Source of the DNA: JBQCHF01 sp051954955
Lineage (GTDB): Bacteria > Actinomycetota > Actinomycetes > Motilibacterales > Motilibacteraceae
DNA: 21,345 nt
Reading direction: 5' to 3'
Assembly (NCBI GenBank): GCA_051954955.1
Contig: JBQCHF010000138.1
Location: forward strand, 1-21,345
Shown here: positions 7,461-14,697 of the stretch, piece after piece
Layout of the letters: every line of letters starts with the position of its first letter
Numbering within the stretch: position 1 is the first letter of the stretch
Program-made: the position numbers and the translations under genes
Notes under the pieces: generated by a model
The model's input: the letters and a program-made list of their open reading frames with translations, nothing else
Database searches by the model: none
Told to the model about the DNA's origin: nothing

Positions 7461-8492
7461 TCAGTGCTTCGGCTCGGAGATGAGGACCTGCTGCAGGGCC
7501 TCGAACTCCTCGACGCACTTGCCCGAGCCCATCGCCACCGAGTCCAGCGGGCGCTCGGTGATGTGGATCGGCATGCCGGTCTCGTGCCGCAGCCGCTCGT
7601 CCAGGCCCTTGAGCAGCGCACCGCCGCCGGTCAGCACGATGCCGCGGTCCATGATGTCGCCGGAGAGCTCCGGCGGGCACTTGTCCAGCGTTGTCTTGAC
7701 GGCGTCGACGATGGCGTTGACCGGCTCCTCGATGGCCTTCCGGATCTCCTCGGCCGAGACCACGATCGTCTTGGGCAGGCCGGAGACGAGGTCGCGGCCG
7801 CGGATCTCGGCGTGCGGCTCGTCCGGCACCGGGAAGGCCGAGCCGATCGCCATCTTGATCTCCTCGGCGGTGCGCTCGCCGAGCATGAGGGAGTACTCCT
7901 TCTTGACGTACTGGATGATCGAGGAGTCCAGCTCGTCGCCGCCCACGCGGATGCTCTGCGAGGTGACGATGCCGCCCAGGGAGATGACCGCGACCTCGGT
8001 GGTGCCGCCGCCGATGTCGACCACCATGTTGCCGGTGGGCTCGTGCACCGGCAGGCCGGCGCCGATGGCCGCAGCCATCGGCTCCTCGATGATGTAGACC
8101 TTGCGCGCGCCCGCGGCGTAGCCGGCGTCCTTGACCGCGCGCTGCTCGACGCCGGTGATGCCCGAGGGCACGCAGACGACGATGCGCGGCTTGGCCAGGT
8201 GGCGCCGGCGGTGCACCTTCTGGATGAAGTAGCGCAGCATCCGCTCGGTGGTGTCGAAGTCGGCGATGACGCCGTCCTTGAGCGGGCGGATGGCGACGAT
8301 GTTCCCCGGCGTGCGGCCGATCATCTTCTTGGCCTCGGCGCCCACCGCGAGGATCCCGCCGGTGTTGGTGTTGATGGCGACCACCGAGGGCTCGTTTAGC
8401 ACGATCCCCTTGCCGCGCACGTAGACCAGCGTGTTCGCGGTGCCGAGGTCGACGGCCATGTCACGGCCGATGAACGACATGTTGTTCGCCAT
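7461..8492 (-). CDS. mreB: Rod-shape-determining actin homologue MreB
   Basis: The 343-aa cytoplasmic ATPase forms membrane-bound filaments that orient the elongation machinery. Actin-fold motifs are intact: phosphate-1 DLGTANT (15-21), the EEPMAAAIGAG segment (137-146), phosphate-2 VDIGGGTTEVAV (158-169) and the adenosine motif LTGGGALL near the C-terminus. Length is normal. The ATG at 8492 (MANNMSFIGRDM) matches the usual actinobacterial start; an in-frame ATG at 8480 (MSFIGRDM) is an alternative. Neither has a clear Shine-Dalgarno; the nearest purine run (GGAAGG) is about 14 bases before the first ATG. It heads the mreBCD–mrdA–rodA run and has a promoter candidate 140-168 bases upstream. 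Confidence 0.96.
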   Translation of the reverse strand: MANNMSFIGRDMAVDLGTANTLVYVRGKGIVLNEPSVVAINTNTGGILAVGAEAKKMIGRTPGNIVAIRPLKDGVIADFDTTERMLRYFIQKVHRRRHLAKPRIVVCVPSGITGVEQRAVKDAGYAAGARKVYIIEEPMAAAIGAGLPVHEPTGNMVVDIGGGTTEVAVISLGGIVTSQSIRVGGDELDSSIIQYVKKEYSLMLGERTAEEIKMAIGSAFPVPDEPHAEIRGRDLVSGLPKTIVVSAEEIRKAIEEPVNAIVDAVKTTLDKCPPELSGDIMDRGIVLTGGGALLKGLDERLRHETGMPIHITERPLDSVAMGSGKCVEEFEALQQVLISEPKH

Positions 8493-8540
8493 GGGAGGAG
8501 CGGGGGCCTTCCGGGGGGAGGTGCGAGGGGGCGTCGTCAG

Positions 8541-8580
8541 TGACGCTGGGACGTCGCCGACGACGCCGGGACGTCGTCGG
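8541..8580 (-). repeat. 20-bp tandem duplication in the mreB leader
   Basis: Positions 8541-8560 and 8561-8580 are adjacent 20-mers agreeing at 16 of 20 bases, sharing the core GGGACGTCG. Both contain the palindrome GACGTC. They lie between the predicted mreB promoter and start codon, so they would be in the 5' untranslated RNA. Confidence 0.65.
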
Positions 8581-8592
8581 TGGCGCGGGAGA

Positions 8593-8610
8593 CGCCCTGC
8601 GGGCAGGGCG
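8593..8610 (-). promoter_or_regulatory. Hairpin in the mreB leader
   Basis: CGCCCTGC (8593-8600) and GCAGGGCG (8603-8610) form a perfect short inverted repeat, practically a 7-bp stem with a 4-base loop, about 15 bases downstream of the expected transcription start. It may stabilise the mRNA 5' end. There is no U-tract for a terminator. Confidence 0.45.
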
Positions 8611-8631
8611 CGGACGTGGACGAGCGGGAGC

Positions 8632-8660
8632 ATCGTAACCGCGCACGCTGTGCTGCCCAA
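8632..8660 (-). promoter_or_regulatory. Predicted mreB operon promoter
   Basis: On the minus strand, -35 TTGGGC (8660-8655) and -10 TACGAT (8637-8632) are separated by 17 bases, fitting a housekeeping sigma-70-type promoter. Transcription would start near 8625, giving a leader of about 133 bases. It lies in the 203-base gap between the ndk stop and mreB. Confidence 0.6.
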
Positions 8661-8695
8661 ACGACTGCCGCGCGTGGCGTCGTCACCCGGTCGGT

Positions 8696-9136
8696 CTACT
8701 CCGGGTCGCCCGACCCGCTCAGCTCGGGGAAGAAGATGCCGATCTCGCGAGCCGCCGACTCGGGGCTGTCCGAGCCGTGCACGACGTTGCTCATGACCTT
8801 CTCGCCCCAGTCGCGGGCGAGGTCGCCGCGGATCGTGCCCGGCGCCGCGGTGGTGGGATCGGTGGCGCCGGCCAGCGACCGGAAGCCCTCCACCACCCGC
8901 TGCCCCTCGGCCACCAGCGCGACCACCGGGCCGGAGGACATGAACTCCACCAGGGGCTCGTAGAACGGCTTGCCGACGTGCTCGGCGTAGTGCCGCTCGA
9001 GCACCGAGCGGTCCAGCGTGCGCAGCTGCATGGCCACCACCCGGTAGCCCTTGCGCTCGATGCGGGTGAGCACCTCGCCGATGTGGCCGCGGCGGACGCC
9101 GTCGGGCTTGACGAGGACGAGGGTGCGCTCGGTCAC
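8696..9136 (-). CDS. ndk: Nucleoside diphosphate kinase
   Basis: The 146-aa enzyme transfers the gamma-phosphate of ATP to nucleoside diphosphates through a phosphohistidine. The sequence begins with the family motif TLVLVKPDGVRRG (K10) and contains the active-site signature NVVHGSDS with H120. Length is slightly above normal because of a short C-terminal extension after the usual end (SGSGDPE). The GTG at 9136 is preceded by AGGAG (plus-strand 9146-9150) at nine bases. In many actinobacteria ndk directly follows DUF4233, folC and valS; here two ABC exporters intervene, and ndk is now 95 bases downstream of a permease gene on the same strand. A TANNNT box at 9214-9219 may give it a promoter of its own. 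Confidence 0.97.
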   Translation of the reverse strand: MTERTLVLVKPDGVRRGHIGEVLTRIERKGYRVVAMQLRTLDRSVLERHYAEHVGKPFYEPLVEFMSSGPVVALVAEGQRVVEGFRSLAGATDPTTAAPGTIRGDLARDWGEKVMSNVVHGSDSPESAAREIGIFFPELSGSGDPE

Positions 9137-9213
9137 TGCTTCGGTCTCCTACGGCTCTGGCCTGCTCTGGGCTGCTCGGTGGGCTCGCGAGGCCCTCCGG
9201 GAGCCCCGGGGCG

Positions 9214-9219
9214 AGGCTA
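9214..9219 (-). promoter_or_regulatory. Possible -10 box for ndk
   Basis: The minus strand reads TAGCCT, a TANNNT match, about 78 bases upstream of the ndk start and in the gap after the permease stop. No -35 hexamer is convincing. The downstream stretch contains GC-rich self-complementary sequence (CTCGCGAG and CCCCGGGG). Confidence 0.3.
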
Positions 9220-9231
9220 TCGAAGCCGGGC

Positions 9232-10041
9232 TCAGCGCAGGAGCAGGCGGGTGAGCCGGCGCGAGGTGATGAGCAGCCCGACCGCGCCCAGCACGAGCAG
9301 GTAGGCGACCCGCAGCAGCAGGCCGGGGTGGACGGCGCCGACGCTGAGCGAGCGCACCAGGTCGACCCCCTGGTAGAGCGGAGTCCACTGCACCACGGCG
9401 CGCAGGGCCGGCGGGTAGACGTCGAGCGGGTAGAAGGTGCCCGAGAGCAGGAACATCGGCAGCGTGGCCAGGAAGGTCCACTCGAAGTCCTGCCAGGACT
9501 TCATGAAGGTGGTGACCGCCATGCCGATCCCGGCGAAGGCGAAGCCGAGCAGCAGCGCGGCCAGCGGCACCAGCACCGCCCACCAGGACGACACCAGCCG
9601 CAGCGCCACCATCACCACGAGGAACGCCGAGGAGTAGAGCGAGCCGCGGGTGACCGCCCAGGCGATCTCGCCGGCGGCGACGTCGCGCGGCGAGACCGGG
9701 GTGGCCAGCACGGCGTCGTAGAGCTTGTTGTACTTGAGCTTGAAGAAGACGTTGAAGGTGACGTCGATGACGGCGCCGTTCATGGCCGAGGTGGCCAGCA
9801 TCGCCGGCGCGACGAACGCGGCGTAGGTGAGCGGCTGCCCGTCCGGACCGGTCACGCCCTTGATCACCGACCCGAGCCCGACGCCGAGGGCGAAGAGGTA
9901 GAGCAGCGGCTCGAGGAAGCCGCTGACCAGCATCAGCCAGCTGCGGCGGTAGACCCGCACGTTGCGCTCGAACAGGGCGGGCGCCATGGACCGGCGGCGA
10001 CCGGCCGGCTGGCGCAGGGCGGCGGCGGTGAGCACGCTCAT
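9232..10041 (-). CDS. ABC-2 type permease, NodJ/DrrB-like (second of pair)
   Basis: The 269-aa protein has six predicted membrane segments and the ABC-2 fold (segments YAAFVAPAMLATSAMNGAVIDVTFNVFFKLKY, LYDAVLATPVSPRDVAAGE and MFLLSGTFYPLDVYPPALRAVVQWTPLYQGVDLVRSL). It resembles NodJ and the daunorubicin permease DrrB in layout. It is clearly paralogous to the permease just upstream, sharing YAAF-AP--LAT, LATP, RDV-AG and SSWWA in the same order. The two probably pair as a heterodimer served by the ATPase at 10898-11842. The ATG at 10041 shares one base with the previous stop (TGATG). The substrate is unknown: lipid, polysaccharide or drug export are all possible. Confidence 0.85.
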   Translation of the reverse strand: MSVLTAAALRQPAGRRRSMAPALFERNVRVYRRSWLMLVSGFLEPLLYLFALGVGLGSVIKGVTGPDGQPLTYAAFVAPAMLATSAMNGAVIDVTFNVFFKLKYNKLYDAVLATPVSPRDVAAGEIAWAVTRGSLYSSAFLVVMVALRLVSSWWAVLVPLAALLLGFAFAGIGMAVTTFMKSWQDFEWTFLATLPMFLLSGTFYPLDVYPPALRAVVQWTPLYQGVDLVRSLSVGAVHPGLLLRVAYLLVLGAVGLLITSRRLTRLLLR

Positions 10042-10901
10042 CAGCGCACCAGCCGGCGGCGGAACGAGGCGTCGACCAGCCGGGCGCCGACGACCACCCA
10101 GACGGCGATGACGGCCAGGTGCAGCACCGCCATGCCGACGCCGAGCCCGGAGGCCGCGCCCAGCATGGCGCCGCGGGTGAGCTGGACGCCGTGCCACAGC
10201 GGCGTGGCCCACGCGACCGGCTGGATCCACGCCGGCAGCTGGGAGACCTGGAAGTAGGCGCCGCTGAACAGCGACAGCGGGATGATCGCGAAGCGGTAGA
10301 GCAGGGAGAAGTTCTCGTCGTTCTCGGCCCGGGCGGAGAACGCCATCACCGGCAGCGCGAACGACGCCGCGAGCAGCACGGCCACCGGCGGCACCGCGAG
10401 CGCCCACCACGACGACACCAGGCCCAGCAGCGCGCTGAAGCCGAGGAAGACGGTGGCGGCCACGGTGGCGCGGGTGAGGATCCACAGCGCGTGCCCGGCC
10501 CACACGTCGCGCGAGCCGAGCGGGGTGGCGAGCATGGCGAGATAGGTGCGGTTCCACTTGATCGCGCCCATGACCGGCCACATGGAGTCGTCGCAGGAGT
10601 TCTGCATGACCGCGGTGGCCAGCAGCCCCGGCGCGAGGAACGCGGCGTAGGACACGCTCACCCCGGGCAGTCCGCCACCGCCGTCGACGAGGGTGCCCAG
10701 GCCGTAGCCCAGCGCGAGCAGGGTGCCCAGCGGGATGAGCAGGGTGGTGAGGGCGCTGCCCCGCCAGGTCCGCTTGTACTGCTCGAGCCAGTGCAGGTAG
10801 GCCGCCAGCCACGGCCGGGCGGGCACCCGCGCGGGGTGCGCGACGCCCGTGGCGGCGCCGGCCGCCGGGGCGGCCGGGCTGGTGACGCCGGACGTGCTCA
10901 C
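10041..10901 (-). CDS. ABC-2 type permease, NodJ/DrrB-like (first of pair)
   Basis: The 286-aa integral membrane protein has a 30-residue alanine-rich cytoplasmic N-tail followed by the ABC-2 permease domain (YAAFLAPGLLATAVMQNSCDD, IKWNRTYLAMLATPLGSRDVWAG, FSGAYFQVSQLPAWIQPVAWATPLWHGVQLTRGA). Six membrane segments are expected. The GTG at 10901 overlaps the stop of the ATPase gene in a GTGA arrangement, and its own stop touches the start of the next permease, so all three are one translational unit. It forms the membrane channel of an exporter with its paralogue and the ATPase. The substrate cannot be inferred. Confidence 0.85.
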   Translation of the reverse strand: MSTSGVTSPAAPAAGAATGVAHPARVPARPWLAAYLHWLEQYKRTWRGSALTTLLIPLGTLLALGYGLGTLVDGGGGLPGVSVSYAAFLAPGLLATAVMQNSCDDSMWPVMGAIKWNRTYLAMLATPLGSRDVWAGHALWILTRATVAATVFLGFSALLGLVSSWWALAVPPVAVLLAASFALPVMAFSARAENDENFSLLYRFAIIPLSLFSGAYFQVSQLPAWIQPVAWATPLWHGVQLTRGAMLGAASGLGVGMAVLHLAVIAVWVVVGARLVDASFRRRLVR

Positions 10902-11842
10902 TCGTCCACCAGGCTGCGGCCGGTGAGCCGGAGGAAGACGTCCTCCAGCGAGCTGCGCCGCACCAGCACCGAGGAGGGCGCGAGGCCGTCGGCGTGCACC
11001 TTGGCCACCGTGGCGTCGCCGTCCTCGGAGTAGAGCAGCAGCCGGTCCGGCAGCACCTCGACCCGCTCGCAGGCGCCGCGGACCTCGTCGGCCCGCTCGG
11101 CGTGGTCGCCGCCGCGGAAGCGCAGCTCGACCACCTCCCGGGTCGAGTGGGCCCGGATGAGCTCGGCCGGGCTGCCCTCGGCGGCGATGACGCCGTGGTC
11201 CATGACCACCAGCCGGTCGCACAGCTGCTCGGCCTCGTCCATGTAGTGGGTGGTGAGCACGAGGGTGGTGCCGGCCTGCTTGAGCCGGAACAGCCGCTCC
11301 CACACCACGTGCCGCGCCTGCGGGTCCAGCCCGGTGGTGGGCTCGTCCAGCAGCAGCAGCTCGGGCTCGTTGACCAGGCTGCGCGCGATGGTGAGGCGTC
11401 GCTTCATGCCGCCGGACAGCGGCTCGACCTTGCTGGCGGCGCGGTCCGAGAGCTGCACGAAGTCCAGCAGCCGGTCCGCACGCTCCCGGGCCACAGCCCG
11501 GGGCAGCCCGTAGTATCGGCCGTAGACGACCAGGTTCTCCTTGACCGAGAGCTCGACGTCGAGGGTGTCCTCCTGCGGCACCACGCCGAGGCGGGCCCGG
11601 ATGTCCGGCCCGTGCGTGGCCGGGTCCATCCCGAAGATCCTCAGCTCGCCGGCGGTGACCGGTGAGACGGCGGCCACCATCCGCATGGTCGAGCTCTTGC
11701 CGGCGCCGTTGGGGCCGAGGAAGCCGAAGGCCTCGCCGCGGTGGACGTCGACGTCGATGCCCTTGACCGCGGTGAAGTCGCCGAAGGCCTTGGTGAGCCC
11801 CCGCGCGTGAACCAGTGGCTCCAGCGCCTCCGCCTCGTGCAT
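10898..11842 (-). CDS. ABC exporter ATPase, NodI/DrrA-like
   Basis: The 314-aa ATPase has all standard motifs: Walker A GPNGAGKS (43-50), Q-loop Q90, signature LSGGM (142-146), Walker B LLLLDEP (162-168), D-loop GLDP and switch histidine H199 (LTTHYMDEA). The C-terminal domain ends with the NodI/DrrA-like pattern SSLEDVFLRLTGRSL. It energises export through the two downstream permeases, with which it overlaps or abuts. The ATG at 11842 has no good ribosome binding site but lies six bases after a TAGGTT box, which suggests a leaderless transcript. The gene is divergent from a second exporter starting at 11977. Many actinobacterial homologues are annotated as multidrug or lipooligosaccharide transporters, but the substrate is unproven. 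Confidence 0.9.
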   Translation of the reverse strand: MHEAEALEPLVHARGLTKAFGDFTAVKGIDVDVHRGEAFGFLGPNGAGKSSTMRMVAAVSPVTAGELRIFGMDPATHGPDIRARLGVVPQEDTLDVELSVKENLVVYGRYYGLPRAVARERADRLLDFVQLSDRAASKVEPLSGGMKRRLTIARSLVNEPELLLLDEPTTGLDPQARHVVWERLFRLKQAGTTLVLTTHYMDEAEQLCDRLVVMDHGVIAAEGSPAELIRAHSTREVVELRFRGGDHAERADEVRGACERVEVLPDRLLLYSEDGDATVAKVHADGLAPSSVLVRRSSLEDVFLRLTGRSLVDE

Positions 11843-11848
11843 CCCTGG

Positions 11849-11854
11849 AACCTA
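11849..11854 (-). promoter_or_regulatory. Candidate leaderless -10 box of the minus-strand exporter operon
   Basis: The minus strand reads TAGGTT, a TANNNT match inside GGTTAGGTT. Six bases (CCAGGG) separate it from the ATG at 11842, the same spacing as for the radical SAM gene. It lies in the 134-base divergent region (11843-11976). I see no matching -10 box for the plus-strand operon there. Confidence 0.5.
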
Positions 11855-11976
11855 ACCCGCGGCGCCGACAGCCTTCACCCGCATTTGCGCCGGCGCCGGG
11901 CCGCTCCGAACGTCCTTGCCCTGGCTCGGGCGGTGCGCTCTGATGTCCTGTGCACCGGGGGACGGGGAGGGGCGCG

Positions 11977-13017
11977 ATGACGAGCGAGGCGACCGTGACA
12001 GCGCCGCTGGCGCGGATCGACAGCAGCGGCGGGGACGCCGTCATCGAGGTCCGCGGCCTGCAGCGCAGCTTCCGCCCTCGAGGCGGCCTGCTGCGGCGAG
12101 GTGGCGCTGCGGTGGAGGCGGTGCGCGGCATCGACCTCAGCGTGGGCCGCGGCGAGCTGTTCGGCCTGCTCGGCCCCAACGGCGCCGGCAAGACGACCAC
12201 CATCAAGATGCTCATCACCCTCCTGCTTCCCACCGGTGGCAGCGCGCGGGTGCTCGGCTACGACGTCGTCGCCCAGCCCCGCGAGGTGCGCCGGCGCGTC
12301 GGCTACGTCTTCGGCGGCGACCGCGGCCTCTACGAGCGCCTGTCCGGCCTGGACAACCTGCGCTACTTCGCCGAGCTCTACGGCGTGCCGCCGCGCGAGC
12401 AGAAGGCGCGCATCGGCGAGCTGCTGGAGCTGGTGGGCCTGGCCGGCCGGGAGCGCGAGCGGGTGGAGGGCTACTCGCGCGGGATGCGCCAGCGGCTGCA
12501 CATCGCCCGCGGCCTGCTGCACCGCCCGGAGGTGCTCTTCCTGGACGAGCCGTCCATCGGCATCGACCCGGTAGGGGCGCGCGAGCTGCGCACCACCGTG
12601 GCGACGCTGGTGGACCAGGGCACGACGGTGCTGCTCACCACCCACTACATGTTCGAGGCCGACGAGCTGTGCGACCGGATCGCGGTGATCGCGGGCGGGC
12701 GGATCGTGGCCAGCGGCACGCCGGAGCAGCTCAAGGCCGGCGTCAGCGGCGGTCACGTGGTGGAGGTCGAGGTGTTCGGCTCGGCCGAGGAGCCCGCGGC
12801 CCGGGCCCGGCTGCTGCCGTCGGTGCGCTCGGCCGGCGTCGAGGAGCGTGGCCAGGCGCAGGTGCTCGTGGTCCGGGCCGACGCGAGTGCGGACGCGGCC
12901 GGCTACGACCTCACCCGCGCCGTGCTGGACTGCCTGGACGGGCAGCGGCTCGGCCGGGTGTTCCAGCGCGAGCCCACCCTCGAGGATGCCTACGTCGAGC
13001 TGGTGGGCCGGCGGTGA
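11977..13017 (+). CDS. ABC exporter ATPase with atypical Q-loop and signature
   Basis: The 346-aa ATPase has Walker A GPNGAGKT (66-73), Walker B LFLDEPS (187-193), D-loop GIDP and switch histidine H223 (LTTHYMFEAD). The Q-loop reads GYVFGGDRG, with glycine where glutamine is usual (G113), and the signature is YSRGM (166-170) instead of LSGGQ. The C-terminal domain ends REPTLEDAYVELVG, typical of ABC-2 exporter ATPases. The ATG at 11977 is chosen over an upstream in-frame ATG because GGGGAGG lies about six bases before it. The stop overlaps the next gene's GTG. With the two permeases that follow it forms a second exporter, transcribed away from the first. The substrate is unknown. Confidence 0.9.
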   Translation: MTSEATVTAPLARIDSSGGDAVIEVRGLQRSFRPRGGLLRRGGAAVEAVRGIDLSVGRGELFGLLGPNGAGKTTTIKMLITLLLPTGGSARVLGYDVVAQPREVRRRVGYVFGGDRGLYERLSGLDNLRYFAELYGVPPREQKARIGELLELVGLAGRERERVEGYSRGMRQRLHIARGLLHRPEVLFLDEPSIGIDPVGARELRTTVATLVDQGTTVLLTTHYMFEADELCDRIAVIAGGRIVASGTPEQLKAGVSGGHVVEVEVFGSAEEPAARARLLPSVRSAGVEERGQAQVLVVRADASADAAGYDLTRAVLDCLDGQRLGRVFQREPTLEDAYVELVGRR

Positions 13018-13823
13018 GGATGCTCGGGGCAGTCGGCCGGGTGCTGCGCCTGCTGGGCGTGGCGTGGTGGCTGCAGCTGAAGCTGCGCAGCCGCTCGGCC
13101 TTCGACGGGATCCTGTCGGTCCTGTGGCCGATCCCCTTCGCCACCTCGGTCTTCCTCATGTACGGCGACCACCCTTCCGCCGGCTCGGGGCTGGTCGCGG
13201 CCGGGCTGGTCTCCGCCGCGCTGGGCTCGGCGGTGATGGGCGTCTGGTCGGCCACCAGCACCACGGCGGGCTCCCTGCTCCAGCACGAGCGCCGCCAGGG
13301 CACGCTCGAGCTGCTCGTCGCCGCCCCGCGCCCGTTCCCGCTGCTGGTCGTCCCGCTCACCCTGTCGATGGCCACCATCGGGCTCTACAGCCTGGTCGGC
13401 ACGCTGCTGTGGGGACGGTTCGTCTTCGGCATCCCGATCCCCGTCGCCCACCCGGCCGGCTTCGCGCTCGGCGTGCTGGCCACCGTGGTGTCGATCGCCC
13501 TGCTCGGCTTCCTGCTGGCGGTGTGCTCGGTGCGCTACCGGGCCGCGTGGGCCCTGGGCAACGCCTTCGAGCAGCCGGTGTGGCTGGTGTGCGGGTTCCT
13601 GGTGCCGCTGGCGCTGCTGCCGGCCTGGGTCCGCCCGATCTCGTGGGTGCTGGCGCCCACCTGGGGCATGGCCGCCGTCCGCGACGCCTCCACCTCCGGG
13701 CCGCTGCTGCGCGACGTCGGCCTCTGCCTCGCCCTGGGGCTCGCCTACGCAGGCGTCGGCGCGCTGCTGTCCCGGCGGCTGCTCGACTCCGCCCGCCGCC
13801 ACGCGTCCCTGGCGCTGCAGTGA
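13014..13823 (+). CDS. ABC-2 type permease (first of plus-strand pair)
   Basis: The 269-aa membrane protein has six predicted segments and the ABC-2 permease layout (SLLQHERRQGTLELLVAAPRP before the third segment, then VPLALLPAWVRPISWVLAPTWGMAAVRDA near the end). The GTG at 13014 forms a GTGA overlap with the ATPase stop; an ATG two codons later at 13020 is an equally possible start. It resembles the following gene in arrangement and motifs (ER followed by TL-LL--P-R), so the pair is probably a heterodimeric channel. The substrate is unknown. It is weakly similar to the permeases of the minus-strand exporter only at the level of the family fold. Confidence 0.83.
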   Translation: MRMLGAVGRVLRLLGVAWWLQLKLRSRSAFDGILSVLWPIPFATSVFLMYGDHPSAGSGLVAAGLVSAALGSAVMGVWSATSTTAGSLLQHERRQGTLELLVAAPRPFPLLVVPLTLSMATIGLYSLVGTLLWGRFVFGIPIPVAHPAGFALGVLATVVSIALLGFLLAVCSVRYRAAWALGNAFEQPVWLVCGFLVPLALLPAWVRPISWVLAPTWGMAAVRDASTSGPLLRDVGLCLALGLAYAGVGALLSRRLLDSARRHASLALQ

Positions 13824-14671
13824 GCGCGACCGCTGCGAGCACCCCGACCCCGGCCAGCACCGGGAGCAGCCCGCGCGCCCGGGCCGTCAATGACCTGCGG
13901 GTGTTCCTGCTGGGCGGCCTGACGAGCTATCGGGCGCTGTTCACCTGGCTCAGCCCGTGGATCATGGTGCCCACCTTCGTCGTCGGGCCGCTGGTGCAGA
14001 TCCTGCTGTTCGCTTACGTCGGCCGTGCCGCCGGTTTCCAGGACGACCGGTTCTTCCTGATCGGCAACGCGCTGCACTACGTCTCGATCCCGTGCGTGTT
14101 CGCCATGGCCAACACGATCGGCGGCGAGCGCTACAGCCAGACCCTGCAGCTGCTGCTGGTCACGCCGGCCCGACGGATCCCGCTGTTCCTGGGCCGCTCG
14201 CTGCCGGCCATCGTCAACGGCTTCGCGGTGGCGGTGGTGGGGCTGGTCCTCGGCGCGCTCGTGCTCGGGGTGCGCCTGCCGGCCGGCAGCCTGCTGCCGC
14301 TGGCGCTGGTCGTCGCGGTGTCCACCTTCTCCTGCACCGGCGTCGGCCTGCTCACCGCCGCCATCGCGCTGCGGGTCCGCGAGACGGCCACCCTGGCCAA
14401 CATCGTCTTCGGCGTGCTGCTGGTCTTCTGCGGCGTGAACGTGCCGGTCTCGGCACTGCCGGGCTGGATGGCGGCGGTGGCCCCGTGGCTGCCGCTCACC
14501 CACGGCATCGAGGCCGCTCGGGCGGTGGCCGCGGGCGCGCACCTGGCCTCGGTGGGCGGCCTGCTGGGCCGCGAGGCGCTGCTCGGCGTCGGCTACATCG
14601 TGCTCGGGCTGACGCTGCTGGCCTGGTTCGAGCGGGAGAGCCGCCGGCTGGCCACGCTGGAGACGGCCTGA
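13820..14671 (+). CDS. ABC-2 type permease (second of plus-strand pair)
   Basis: The 283-aa protein begins with about 25 residues rich in Ala, Thr and Ser, then has six membrane segments. Recognisable parts are GGERYSQTLQLLLVTPARRIPLFLGRSLP and the late VFCGVNVPVSALPGWMAAVAPWLPLTHGIEAARA, which fit the ABC-2 permease family. The GTG at 13820 overlaps the previous stop in a GTGA arrangement. It is the last gene of the plus-strand unit and faces the DUF4233 gene tail to tail with only 26 bases between them. I see no hairpin terminator in that gap. Confidence 0.83.
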   Translation: MSATAASTPTPASTGSSPRARAVNDLRVFLLGGLTSYRALFTWLSPWIMVPTFVVGPLVQILLFAYVGRAAGFQDDRFFLIGNALHYVSIPCVFAMANTIGGERYSQTLQLLLVTPARRIPLFLGRSLPAIVNGFAVAVVGLVLGALVLGVRLPAGSLLPLALVVAVSTFSCTGVGLLTAAIALRVRETATLANIVFGVLLVFCGVNVPVSALPGWMAAVAPWLPLTHGIEAARAVAAGAHLASVGGLLGREALLGVGYIVLGLTLLAWFERESRRLATLETA

Positions 14672-14697
14672 GGGCAACCTTCAGCCGAGCGGCACGG

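Noticed and set aside
11843..11976. Search for a plus-strand promoter in the divergent exporter region (TTGCCC followed by TGATGT).
   Set aside because: The candidate -10 does not fit TANNNT well and the match is no better than chance.
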